Of a DNA stretch of 64,000 bases, positions 46,861 to 57,911 are shown one piece after another. Source of the DNA: Trichoplusia ni. Its lineage: Eukaryota; Arthropoda; Insecta; Lepidoptera; Noctuidae. The stretch lies in contig NC_039478.1 in NCBI RefSeq assembly GCF_003590095.1, positions 3,906,001-3,970,000 on the forward strand. Direction: 5' to 3'. Both the position numbers and the translations under genes were made by a program. Each line of letters begins with the position of its first letter. Positions within the stretch are counted from its first letter, which is position 1. Under the pieces are notes generated by a model. That model was not told the DNA's origin and made no database searches. It worked only from the letters and a program-made list of their open reading frames with translations.

Positions 46861-47110
46861 GTCATTGTGTGTAGTGAGTGACGTCAGACCGGGCATTCAT
46901 TCATACTGTTCCCGTTTATGCTACCCTAGTACCAAAGGCTTCCGGAAAAACGCACTGGCTTCTTTCAATCGACCAGTGATCCCGTCGCTCTGGCTCAGGC
47001 AGTTGAAGGGGCCCGGGGTGTTTTTAGTCGGTGCGATTCCGACATATCCCCTCGCCGTGCCCTCGGCGTGGGTTGAAGTCATTAGAGTTTCACCCCGGAC
47101 AAAAAAAGAA
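46861..47110 (+). repeat. GC-rich block, possible LINE 3' fragment
   Basis: A sharply bounded GC-rich block in AT-rich surroundings containing ggggcccggggtgtttttag and tcggtgcgattccgacatat. The style is that of 3' regions of some lepidopteran LINEs, but I cannot confirm this. The 94- and 108-codon frames over it, on both strands, look incidental. Confidence 0.25.
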
Positions 47111-48406
47111 GGGGACACATCGCTTAATGCAATGAACGTTGAGTATTGAGTTGTACACCATTCGTAAATATTATTGTAAGGTGAAATAAAATGAGGAATA
47201 AACAAACAATAAGAAAAATGTAATGAAATTTTTAGATTAAACCACATTCTAGCTCCGTTTCGGGGTTTTTAAGAAACGCAGCAGAAAGCAGTAGATATCA
47301 AAGATCCACAATTAAGATACTGCTTTTTTACCACTACGCAGGCTACGGAAAATCCAACGCTTATTTGTTTGTCTCTTTAATCCTTCGTGTATAAATAATT
47401 ACAATGGCCATATGTTTATTTAATTTAAATTGTACAACGTGGCAATGCAGGCAGCCTTCTAGGCATGTTTCCCGACTTTGGCAAGAATGAGGATGTCTTT
47501 TTTGACGCTTTGTAAATAATGTATATTTTTCTTTTTATATTGATATAGTTTTAAAAATGTAAATATTAGTTTAGTTTAATTTATTGTAATTTTTTTTTTC
47601 GACGATTACTCGACGTTCGATTGCCTATTGTTTTGCGTTCGGTGCTTAAAACGTCGTAAGTCGCACGAAGATATCCGGCTTGAAGGACCATCTTAATGCC
47701 TTAGGCATTGTCTACCAGTCAACCAAACTGACCGGGTTTCTATACTATGTAACTTTTAACTCACGCTTCGTTATTTAACCTTTTTTGCTCTTACTTTATT
47801 TGCCTTTAAAAAGTTTTATATTAGTAGTGCTTCTGACATAACTTGTTCACGACGCTCTTCTCCTCCCTCGGTTGCCATGGATACCACGCGCGTATTTGGT
47901 ACTAGGGAAACATGAACGAACAGGAGCTACACATGACTATCCAACGAGTGATAAGGACGGGGATAATAATCCCTCGCTATCTCAATGTAACTCAGTAACG
48001 GTCCGATTGTTTACGTTTTTTATCTCGTCTCCTTGGCCTTAGTATATTTAGTACAAGAGAGTTATCGCAGTTTTCTACTGAATTTTTGGTATATAGTATA
48101 GAACTGACATATAAACTTGGTTTAAAAATTGTTTAAGTCAATTTTATAGTTTTCATGTACCGAATTGATCAGTTTACTGTCTGGAATGAAACACACTGAG
48201 CTTCAAACGGTCATAACAACATTTTTAAATCATTATGTAAAGACACTCAGAGGTCGAGCGTATGATGTATTTGCACAATGAACTATAGTGGTTGGCAGAC
48301 AAAATGATAAAATTATTTGAAAATTACTGGAGTATAACACAAATGAGAAAAAGCTTCACTAAATAGACTTACGAATAATACAAAACAGTCACGAAAACTG
48401 GTAAAT
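47111..48406. other. No gene seen
   Basis: AT-rich, with a GC-richer patch at about 47,600-47,740. A weak copy of a dispersed motif (ggttgccatggataccacgc) lies near 47,870 and is related to 51,587-51,660 and, inverted, to 56,067-56,140. Confidence 0.5.
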
Positions 48407-48667
48407 GTTAGTTAACATTATTTGATAGTGGCCAGCTTCATACCATTTCCTTAACTAGTATCTCCCAGTCTCCTGACATTCATGATCTCTCAGTGGCAGG
48501 TTGTGGTTGGTGCAGGTTTATCTATTGGAACTAGTCCTACACGCAGTGAGTACTATAATCAATATCATCGCATGTGTATTCAGTAGAAAGTGAATGGATT
48601 TTGCTGGCTTGTGACCTCTTCGTACCCTTTGATATCCTAGTCCATGTTCCATCACTATCTATTGCGT
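48407..48667 (+). repeat. Diverged single copy of an array module, inverted partner at 56,586
   Basis: Resembles the array block around 16,770-16,980 (ccatttccttcacaagcatc, cagaaagtgaaaggaatt). It is much closer to the reverse complement of 56,586-56,826, sharing for example cataccatttccttaac and tatcatcgcatgtgtattca. Confidence 0.7.
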
Positions 48668-48696
48668 ATATTGAGTGAGGGCGCATATTTACGTTG

Positions 48697-50085
48697 CAGC
48701 TGAAGAGTTTATTTGTTAGAACGCGCTTTTTTCTGGAATTACTAATAAAACGCGCTAACGATTTGCTATCCGCGTATAGTAATAGGTACTAATAACTTTG
48801 GCGTGCGAATCCTTCTCATATATACGGCTACCTAAGATTAATAACTGTATTCTAAATGACTTAAATAAAAACGACTAACATTTTAATTAAAATTTAAAGT
48901 TTCCCATCAAGCAATTTTCAATGTTAGGGAAGCTGGTAATGTGGATATTGACCCCAGAGGTGAAGTGCAAACGTTCAGGGCTGGCCGATACGTGAGCAGC
49001 AATGAAGTGGCGTGGCGAATCTTTGGCTTTCAACTTCACGAGAGAAACCCCACTGTCAGCGCGTTTACTGCAAGGAGCACAATTTCCAGGATTGAGCGGC
49101 GACGCCTCCAAAGACAAAATTGGCGTCATTTTTCCAAATCTCAAGTGAAACTTTGCAAAAACCCTACTGTACCCTGAAGTGCCGAAGTATTACATGTGGA
49201 ATGCATCAAGGAAAGAATGGAAACGCCGTGTACAGGGGACTCCTGTAGAGGAAGCTGGAAACAAACTAGGTCAAATGTATACCATGCACCGTGCAGTTAC
49301 TGTTTACGCATGTTGCTCAATCAGGAGCGAGGTCCGGTGAATTTTCAGGCACTGAAAAAAGTTGATGGTTTAGAACGAGTGACATTCGGGGAAGCATGTG
49401 AGACACGTGGGCTTTGGAAGATGACAAGCACTGGGACTTAACCACGAGGAAAGCAGTACTGTTTCGCTTAGCAGACAAACTCAGAGAGCTGTTTGCAATT
49501 TTAGCAAGCACTTGCGGCCTCTCCAACTCTCTCCAGCTGTGGGATAAATACAAGGACGCACTGTCTGACGATATCGCGCATAGGCTACAAGGCAAGAATG
49601 AAGACTTGATAATCAGTGTAGCTCTGAAGTTCATAGAGGACAAAATAATCAACTTATCTGGAAAAAATATAGCGGATTTTGGTTTACCCCAGCGAAGGGA
49701 AGATTGTCAAGCGAGGTGATAAGAGAACTTAGGTACGATATTACAGCTTTAGATACTTTTGTCATTGAAATGGCGCCAGGTTTACTCGCCGAGCAACGGT
49801 AGATATGTTTATGATTGAATCATGCAGCGCGTAAATAGTGGTGAAGTGGGACTCTTTTTCTTCACACACCGGGGAGTAATGGCAAGACATTTTTGCTAAA
49901 CCTGCTGCTGGCCCTGGCTGTGGCTTCCTCGGAAATTGCATAACTGAAATGTAAAACTTCAGCTATTTTTCTCAATTACAGCGCTAGCAATAACTTTAAT
50001 TTTTATTCCATTTTTTATTTCTATTTGAAACAAATTCTGAAGTCTGAAGAAAGTCTTCGCAGACGAAGTCGCGGGTAAAAGCTAG
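48697..50085 (+). mobile_element. Decayed Helitron with helicase relic
   Basis: A degenerate 5' end (gctgaagagtttatttgtta then gaacgcgc) is followed by a broken helicase gene and by a clear 3' terminus (cgcagacgaagtcgcgggta ... gctag then T, CTAG at 50082-50085). The ends are of the same type as in the short Helitrons at 15321 and 61927. This element is therefore a relic of the kind of autonomous copy that could have mobilised them. The exact 5' TC is no longer visible. Confidence 0.7.
48941..49940 (+). pseudogene. Helitron Rep/helicase relic
   Basis: Three or more reading frames must be combined to follow the protein. In order: FRAGRYVSSNEVAWRIFGFQ with HERNPTV (48,960-49,055), LYPEVPKYYMWN with EWKRR (49,165-49,230), RGPVNFQALKKVDG with EACETRGL (49,328-49,415), HWDL, AILASTCGLSNSLQLWDKYK (near 49,490-49,555), and KTFLLNLLLALAVASSEIA (49,866-49,940). 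The last is the Walker A region, where the usual GGTGKT has become GSNGKT. These blocks lie between the Rep domain and the start of the PIF1-like helicase in Helitron proteins. The Rep HUH motifs and the later helicase motifs are missing. It is non-functional. Confidence 0.85.
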
Positions 50086-50184
50086 TAAGTTTTATAAATT
50101 AGTAAAATGCTTTTTACTACAAGCATGTTTAAGTAGAAATAAATAAAAAAAAGATCAAATAAAAATCAAAAACTTTGGCGAAAG

Positions 50185-50258
50185 TGGCCCATGAGGGGAT
50201 CGAACCCACGACCTTCGCGTTATTAGCACGATGCTCTAACCAACTGAGCTAATGGGCC
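50185..50258 (-). tRNA. tRNA-Ile (anticodon AAT)
   Basis: The minus-strand cloverleaf has acceptor ggcccat/atgggcc (7 bp), D stem gctc/gagc, anticodon stem tcgtg/cgcga around loop ctaataa (AAT), a T loop ttcgatc and discriminator A. There is no intron and no genomic CCA, as expected for a nuclear gene. One pair of the T stem (gtggg/ccctc) is a T-T mismatch, which is unusual for this very conserved tRNA. It lies about 100 bp from the Helitron 3' end at 50085. It may be a normal gene or a slightly damaged copy. Confidence 0.85.
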
Positions 50259-50541
50259 GGTGATATTCTCTGTGAAAAGCTCGTCCATATGGGTGAAAAA
50301 TCAATACTTGCGATCTCGGCGCAAGGACGATTTCACTCTACTAGGGACCCAGAAGTGAAAGCATACCATACAAGCAACTAAAACGTTAAAATACCAATAT
50401 TACCTTAACTTTATGGTTATTTGCTTATGTCAACTTTTAGAACACTAAATGGGTGTATTTAAAAAATCTTTAATATCTTAAAACCTAAAATTATAACATT
50501 AAAAGCATACTATAATATAATAATCTACTGGTATTAACGGA

Positions 50542-50580
50542 CTAGCTGTTGCGCACGGCTTCATCCGCGGCTATGAAGGT
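50542..50580 (-). mobile_element. Helitron 3' end remnant
   Basis: The plus strand ctagctgttgcgcacggctt then catccgcgg is the inverse of the usual Helitron end (CTAG, terminal hairpin mutated). The rest of the element cannot be followed. Confidence 0.5.
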
Positions 50581-52904
50581 ATGAGGCAGGATTTTTACAA
50601 ATCGGTAAAATAGGTTGAGAGCTATCGTGAAACGGAAGTTTAATACTATTTTAAAGTACAATACTCATATATTGCACAGAAACAAACCGGCGTCGCTACA
50701 ACAATAATAATTATGCTGCTTTGGTTGCACATTCAATTATTTAAAAATATCTATATTTATTTACAGTACAATAATTTGCTAAATACAAAAAAAACGGGTC
50801 GTGGCGCTTTAGGGACCGGGACCGCCGTCCCATATTCCCTCTATAGATATAATAATTATATTTGAGTAGTATTTTGGGACCACAAATAAAAAAGTAAAAT
50901 AAGTCTTACGAAAGCACGGTGAACCAAATAATTTTAAATAAATATAAATAAAACTATTTTCATTAAATATAAATTATCTTTTATTCCTAAAATCACAGCT
51001 TTCTATTAGAATAAAAAATATTTAGTTACTCATTATGAACGTAATTATATAACTTTAGAAATATCATAAGTCTTCCAATTAAATATATCAATCGCATAAC
51101 GAGACAACCTCTTACCTAAATTAAACGTTAAAAATAAACAGTATCTTAGTAAGTACATAGCGGCAGTAATGAAAATCTCTACACTTACATATTCAAAACT
51201 ATTAAGTACTATTAAAAACCAAAAGACTAACTAAAATATGAAAACTCTTATACACCGATTAATATACTCACTCTACCGGCCAGGGCTCCGCTTCATTTAG
51301 TGTTTGTATTACTCCTACAGCCCTGACTCGGTTGTTTTAGTAACGAAATACACCCAACGTTTATGCATTCCTGGTACCAATAAATTTGAATGTAGATTTT
51401 TATATCTTTACACCTTAACAAAAAAACCTCACGGACCTAAATAAATTGATCTCACAGTCAAACAGTTTGTACTGTTTTATTGTAAGTTCATAAGAATACT
51501 ATGTGTACTTTTATAGAAAAAAAAAGTCAAACACTTGTCAGTTTAATATAACACAACAATAGCACTTTCCTTACTGCGTCTGCATGGCCATGATCCTGTT
51601 GCCTTGGAAACGCGGGTAACCAATGCATGCGTCTAGATACCAGAGCAGCAGTAACATGAAGGGTTATTATTTAACATCGAAAAAATATTTTCAACTTTTA
51701 AGGCCGCTCTAGACTTAGTCAGCGGATCACGTCACAAACAATACTCAATTGCTTGGTCTCTTGCAATTTCTTAATTACCGTAATTTATATCAGGAATTGA
51801 ACTTATAAAGATTATCTAGTTTCAAATCCCTTTTTTTCAAACCTATATCGATTTCGTAATGTAACGAAATCTAAGAGATGGAAGATGATATCCGTTCTTT
51901 ATTTACTTTACTAAATTAGAAATATTTATTTTAAGTGATAAGTTAAATAAATAGGCTAGTTGAACTAGTTGGATTGCTGAGAGCCTTTTTGATGAGCTTG
52001 CTCTCATCGGGCGGCGGTCCCGGCAAAATTCAGACTGGCAAAGATGCAAAATACTAGGAGCCCATGAGCGTTAGAAGCTTAATGTTGAAGATCCCCTACT
52101 CGTATACCTTCAGTTACGCGAGTACTGATATTTGAATGCGTCGCACCTCATTTTTGTTGATGGTGTGAAAGAGTCGATTTGCTTGGTCATCATGGATCAT
52201 GGCCTGTTCTACAGTAGGACACGAGGCTGATAACGCGTCATGCAAATATTACAATGACATCATTCGTCGTACCTGTCGTTTAAGAACCCAATGGAGTACA
52301 CAACGATGAACTAGACCTGACGGAAAGTCATTGCTGTCGTGGAAACTGGGTCGGCTAGCATATGGTACGCGACATGCGTCGGCACGGTCGCGCCATTCCT
52401 TGTTGTAAGATTAGCGGTCTTGCCTTGCCTTGCTGCTGGGAGCGGCGGAAACCTAAAACGGTGGAAATATAATAACCTCATTTCTAATTATATTTTTGAA
52501 CCGTATAGTTTGGGACATGGGCACCCGGTGCACGAGATTTTGATAAAGACTTGTTTTCTCAAAGAATTAGCATTGCCAATCATCGTGGCAATACTGCCAC
52601 CCTTCTGAGGCACGTTTCTCGAGCCATAAATAGTAATTTGTTATATCAAAATGCTAGGAATAGCCGCCTGTCGTATACATAATTAAGTTAAATAACGATC
52701 AAACTTATATTGATAGAAATTAAGTATTAATACCGTATGTAATGGAGAAACCGTACCATACGAGATCTACAACAATAATAAATAAGGAAAAAATAACTTG
52801 AACAAATAACATTTTTACTAAAAAGAGACTACATAAATCTATTTAATTTAATGTCCCTTAGGCACCCATCATTATGTTGGATGAAATGATAAACCATAGA
52901 CCAT
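50581..52904. other. No gene seen; scattered repeat fragments
   Basis: AT-rich. The stretch 51,587-51,660 (gatcctgttgccttggaaac) is a dispersed motif with an inverted relative at 56,067-56,140. Near 52,010-52,070 there is a weak relative of the array word actagggaagcagaagcg. The 89-codon frame at 52339-52608 has no recognisable family. Confidence 0.5.
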
Positions 52905-53110
52905 CATCTCGGCACGCTCTTGGACTACACAGCAAGCTGGCAAAGTTTATCGGTTGGGTCTCGGCGATACTGACGTTTTTGTACCAGGTGCCCAGAAGCG
53001 CAAGCAAGTTACTCACTAAAATTATATGTGTAAAAAATCTATAACATAACCTAAGCTTTAGGCGCTAACATCTACTTTTGAACGCAAGCTGGTAACACTG
53101 TCAACCAATA
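52905..53110 (+). repeat. Diverged single copy of the array block near 11,880
   Basis: Shares the order gcgctctt, cagcgagctggc, cagaagcg, aagttac and ataacctaagc with the array sequence at 11,880-12,060. Substitutions and indels are many. A second weak relative is at about 57,145-57,350. Confidence 0.5.
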
Positions 53111-54500
53111 CAATCATTTTTAATCCTAGTTATGGTCTTTTTTACAAGATTTATACAACTTAAAAACAAACAGCACTGAAGAGCTAAAAATAAACTAAAT
53201 AGTTATGATCGCTGCCAAAATGAAGATCATCCATCTGCATTAAAAAAAAATACTAACCGAAGTCACCACGCCGATTATTAACACATGATTGTAATTAAGT
53301 TTAATCAAAGCCTAATTTCGCAAATCGCTGATACCTCTGCATTTGGTCTATGACTGCCTTAGATCAAGATCGTTATTTTGATACCATACATGAAAATACT
53401 ATGAAAATTTTTATAATGTAAATAAATCTGAATTACAAAGGGCCTCTCGTATTTAACAACTTGTATGTATCTGAGGGCACGGCAGTGCCCCTGCCAAGTC
53501 TCGAGCAAAACGGGCACGGCCGTACCATCTTTTCTCGAAGCGATTCGCGGCTGTTTCACCCCCCCTGTATCTTCGACGTGGACGAAGCTAGGAGTTTAGC
53601 TTTTCGGGGAATAATAGTAGGCATTAGAACAAGCTTAAGTTCGAAATTACATGCCAATTGAATTAATGGTTTAGGAGTTACGGTCGATCAAAGTTACACC
53701 ATTTTGTCACTCACTGACTCACTGACTCACTGACTCACTGACAGATCATCAAAAATCTAAGGTACTTCTAGCAGACTTAGAAACTTCAAATTTTGCACCA
53801 AGATAGGTCCTTAGCCACATATAAAGGAAAAATTATAAAAACATTAAAAAATAATATGCCATAGAAAACAATTTTATATTTGCGGTTTGGCAAGAACATT
53901 ATGTATGGATTTTGACTGCATTGTTAACTTTGTTCGTTGTTTAAGTACCTATTCAATTGGATGAATACATACATAGAATAGAAAAGAATAATATAAATGT
54001 AATACACAGACTATCATTAATACAAATTAATACATAAAATTCATAATTCATTAAATTAATAAAGCTAAAACTCCATTGTATTGCGATAAATATTGTATGC
54101 GCGCTCGATAGATGGCGTTGTACGTGTCTGAATCGCGCTATGGTTTCGTTACAAAGCGCAGTCTAAGTAGTACTTCAGAATGATTCGATAATTTTCATTT
54201 GATAGCGCCACCTGTCTATGAAAAACCATTTCGAAACTAAAAAATATTGTAGTGATAATTGATATTCGGAGAACTTTACGTGTTATTTAGTTTAGTTTAG
54301 CTATAGTTTGTAAGTTAGTAGATATATATATGCATATATATATAAGTTTAAGCTTGTTTACATTAGAAGTAACGAAGTCTCAGAGAAGAAACAAAAGAGA
54401 TAGAGATAGAGAATGGGTTCTAAGCAAAGCAGTAGCTGAAGTCCTAGAAATTATGACACCTAAAAAAAAGAAAGAAATACACTTACAAAAAATAAATGAG
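53111..54500. other. No gene seen; repeat fragments and an 8-bp microsatellite
   Basis: The stretch 53,480-53,660 is a GC-rich block (gggcacggccgtaccatctt, ctgtttcaccccccctgtat) that looks like part of a dispersed repeat. At about 53,707-53,745 is a tandem run of the octamer ctgactca. The part at 54,100-54,230 contains cgatagatggcgttgtacgt and a loosely inverted gatagcgccacctgtctatg. Confidence 0.45.
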
Positions 54501-55196
54501 ATCCCACCAAAAACATTAAATGTAAAAAAATGCCAAGTCTCTCGATGCAGTCTTTCCATCGTAAAAAGTTTTGAGATCTCATAGAAGCCAAGTCCTATTC
54601 AAAATATTTTGTAGTTATAAATCAACATTTAGTAATTGTATCAATAGTTTTCTTTATATTATAATTATAGTGACTTGGCAATGAGCACAAATTAAAAGCT
54701 GCTTGATGCCTGGAATTATGTGCAAATGTTACTGACGAGACCAGTGATCAGATTATTTGTTATGTGTGAATCATGATGGTCACTACCGACTACATGCTCC
54801 AATACAATAATTAAGAATACCTTACGGGCCATCGCTTTATGAAAGTAAATGAATCGAGAGTACACTAAGACTGACTGCCGTTGCCGAAATTCGGTTGGGA
54901 CGACACGGATAAACCAAAAGAAAATTAATTTTGTGATATTAATGTTTACGCATGCGGTGTGTGTAACTTTCAACTCCTACAAATATGCCGTTTTATTTGT
55001 TTCTTCTTGTGCTCATTGCCAAGTCACTATAATTATAATATAAAGAAAACTATTGATACAATTACTAAATGTTGATTTATAACTACAAAATATTTTGAAT
55101 AGGACTTGGCTTCTATGAGATCTCAAAACTTTTTACGATGGAAAGACTGCATCGAGAGACTTGGCATTTTTTTACATTTAATGTTTTTGGTGGGAT
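54501..55196. repeat. Perfect inverted repeat, 190-bp arms, 316-nt spacer
   Basis: Arms 54501-54690 and 55007-55196 are the same length and I find no mismatch between them. Within each arm ttggc words recur at both ends and in the middle. The spacer has no recognisable protein. Open frames that run through the arms are by-products of the symmetry. It looks like a young foldback element; a transcript would form a very long hairpin. Confidence 0.93.
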
Positions 55197-55453
55197 TATA
55201 ATTGTTCTTAAGGCTTTGATTCACTATCGTGAAAGTATTTGTTTGGTACATTTGTATATTTATTTCGTCCTTTTGTTCAGTATGCAAACGATCAATATAT
55301 CAAATGTTCATTTAAAGATACAATGAGGATGTAATATGAACGACGTTGTTGTGAAAAATGTCTACTCCTTATTGTTTTCCGTAGTCAAACGCGAGTTCTG
55401 CGCTACAACATCCGCGTAGAGTACAAATGTCTACGCGTAGGCTGCGTAGACTT

Positions 55454-55513
55454 GTCACTCGATCGATGCTACGTTCAACCTAAGCCGGTTGAACGTAGCA
55501 TCGATCGAGTGAC
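55454..55513. repeat. Perfect hairpin, 27-bp arms with 6-nt loop
   Basis: Arms 55454-55480 (gtcactcgatcgatgctacg then ttcaacc) and 55487-55513 are exact complements around taagcc. Just upstream (55,400-55,450) is a further imperfect palindrome rich in ctacgc/gcgtag. Confidence 0.95.
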
Positions 55514-56585
55514 CTAATCACTAGCGTAGCCCTAATCACTATACATGGTTTCATAGAAAAATCTACTAATGATACCATAGATTTTTAAGGTTGCTTCGTT
55601 ATATAAACGTAATCTCCTGATTCTTATAGGCACTTAGTATTTCGCTCCTTTGTCAGTCTTAAATTTAGCCGGTAGGTACTGCCGCACGAATCGAGCGGGA
55701 GTTGCGATGAAGAAGATCGCAATAAGTGCAGCATAATAACGTAATGATGGTAAACTTCGGATATTTTATTCACCTTTCAATTCTCAATAATTGGATGTAG
55801 CTTAATAATGACTCAGCTGTCGTCCAAAATCCGGGTGAGATGTATGGTTGGTACGAAAGAGAAGACATGCAAAATTTACATGAGAGGCAAATATCAGGGA
55901 ATTTATATCAAAGAGACCAAGCCCAACTTCAAACTCATCACCATCATGCAAATAAGAATGCTTATACAGTTTTTTGTTTTTGTTTTCCCCATAACCTTTA
56001 TTTTCTTGATTTGCTTCTTTAGACTACACGAGAGCTGGAAAATTATCCTTAAAAAATCATCTTTTATATTACTGCTGTCCTAGTACCCAGACGCATGAAT
56101 CAGTTAGCCGCGTATCCATGGCAACAGGATGATACAGACAAAGGACAGATGAATTTTATCATAATGGCTGTCTGGTGAGGAAATATTTTTTCCCCAATTA
56201 TAATATAGTCCGCAATTTTTTTTTGCACCTGCAAAAATGCCTTTTTCTTTATTCAAGAGGCCTTTGCCAAGCAATGGGGCGCAGTAGATTAGAAAAATAA
56301 CGGCTGGCTAGTGACGTAACGATGTCATCACGTATCCATTATTATAATATATTACTAGCTGTTTATATATTATAACTTAAAATTTTATATTGGGTTTCAA
56401 AGGTATACATATTTACACGAAAATTCATTGGTCCTAAGAATGCAGAAACTTCGGAAGCTATCTGATCATAGTGATCACTAGTGCAACCGAAACAGAGGGG
56501 TAAAACGCGAAATCACATAATGTGGGACGAGAGAAGAAAGTTCAGTCTTTTAAAAATATAGGATGTAGCATGAACATGCGCAATA
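55514..56585. other. No gene seen
   Basis: AT-rich. The 91-codon frame at 55808-56083 (plus) has one hydrophobic segment but no recognisable family. The stretch 56,067-56,140 is an inverted relative of 51,587-51,660. Confidence 0.5.
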
Positions 56586-56826
56586 GGTAGTCATAGACTA
56601 GGATATCAAAGGGTACGAAGAGGTCACTAGCCAGCAAAATCCTTTCACTTTCTACTGAATACACATGCGATGATATTGATTATAGTAACTCACTGCGTGT
56701 AAAACTAGTTCCAATAGATAAACCTACAACCTGCCACTAAGAGATCATGAATGTGAGGAGACTGGGAGATACTGGTTAAGGAAATGGTATGAAGCCAGCC
56801 ACTATCAAATAATGTAAACTAACCTT
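56586..56826 (-). repeat. Inverted copy of the repeat at 48,407
   Basis: Reverse complement of 48,407-48,667 with only scattered differences and a short deletion (the ggttggtgca part is missing). The two copies are about 8 kb apart and face each other. Confidence 0.75.
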
Positions 56827-57580
56827 TTACGACATGGTGTTTATTTTCGTAAAAAAGGAGGACAAGTAATCAATTCAATAAATAAAATATTATGTGCAAC
56901 GGGGCTATCGGGAAAAAAGTTTTAACTCGAAACTACAACGTAATTTTGTCTTTGCGATTCAAAATTTGCAACATGTGTACATTCCAAGCGACCACTTTAT
57001 GTCAATAACAAAGATGAGTGTGTCACATTGTCTGCACGGGTAGCCGTTAAAGTAGTAGTGCTTTAGGTCAATATGCATGTTTTCAATCTGAGAGTTCCGT
57101 ATGCCTTGAAACCAAAAATGATGATATTTCACTTGTGAAGATGACATTCGATGCGCTCTTGGACACGTTCGATCTTCACGAAATTAGAGTTGTTACACTA
57201 GGGACCCAGTGCTGCAAGTAAGTCTAGACTAACAAAATACAACAGATGCATCACTAAATGCATCAACAATGGAACCTAAGCTGCAAGTTTTAAGGTCCAA
57301 CTTGGCACACACGTGTGATAAATTACATAACCTACAGAACGTGCGAAATATACCAATAGAGACGATAGAGGTTTAGAAAGAGATAGTCGTATACATAAGC
57401 CTCAAAATGACTGGGAGAACATTAATGATTGAAGTTACTATGAATAACACTTACTTGAATTGTCTGTAGTAACAGTCCTTGTAGGTACTAAGTCAGCTTT
57501 AAGAGAAAAGGTTTAGTATTATTTGTATAAATTAGTATTGTTTGAATTTAAATTGCCAATTTGATTTTTTACATTCAACT
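56827..57580. other. No gene seen
   Basis: AT-rich. About 57,145-57,350 weakly resembles the array block near 11,880 (gcgctctt, actagggacccag, ataaccta). Confidence 0.5.
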
Positions 57581-57770
57581 TATTGGGTTCAGGTTATTTT
57601 AATAATTAATACGTCCGATCAAGTAAGAATTCTTTTATTGTCAACTAAGAACAAAAACTACTGACAACTGCGAAAAAACAACCGCACTTCAAACATCAGA
57701 AAAATAAAACATTTTAAATTCAAACTATGACAAAGGAGGTCAATCTCATTATAAAGTTTATAATCTAACA
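57581..57770 (-). repeat. 3' LTR of the Ty1/copia element
   Basis: Same length as the 5' LTR. The one difference I see is gcacttc here against gcccttc there. Confidence 0.9.
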
Positions 57771-57911
57771 CTCCCACTTAAACTTTATAATGGAATCCAA
57801 TACCTACATACTAAATTACTTCTACACACTTTATAACAGGATAAAAATATGTTGCACATAACAGATTATGCTAATAAACAATACTTAACTATTATTATAT
57901 TTTCATTTTAT

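Noticed and set aside
46865..47247. 94- and 108-codon frames on opposite strands
   Set aside because: They overlap in a GC-rich block without stop codons. No family is recognisable and the block looks like repeat sequence.
54330..55326. Several frames of 60-85 codons
   Set aside because: They run through the arms or spacer of a perfect palindrome and have no homology I can recognise.
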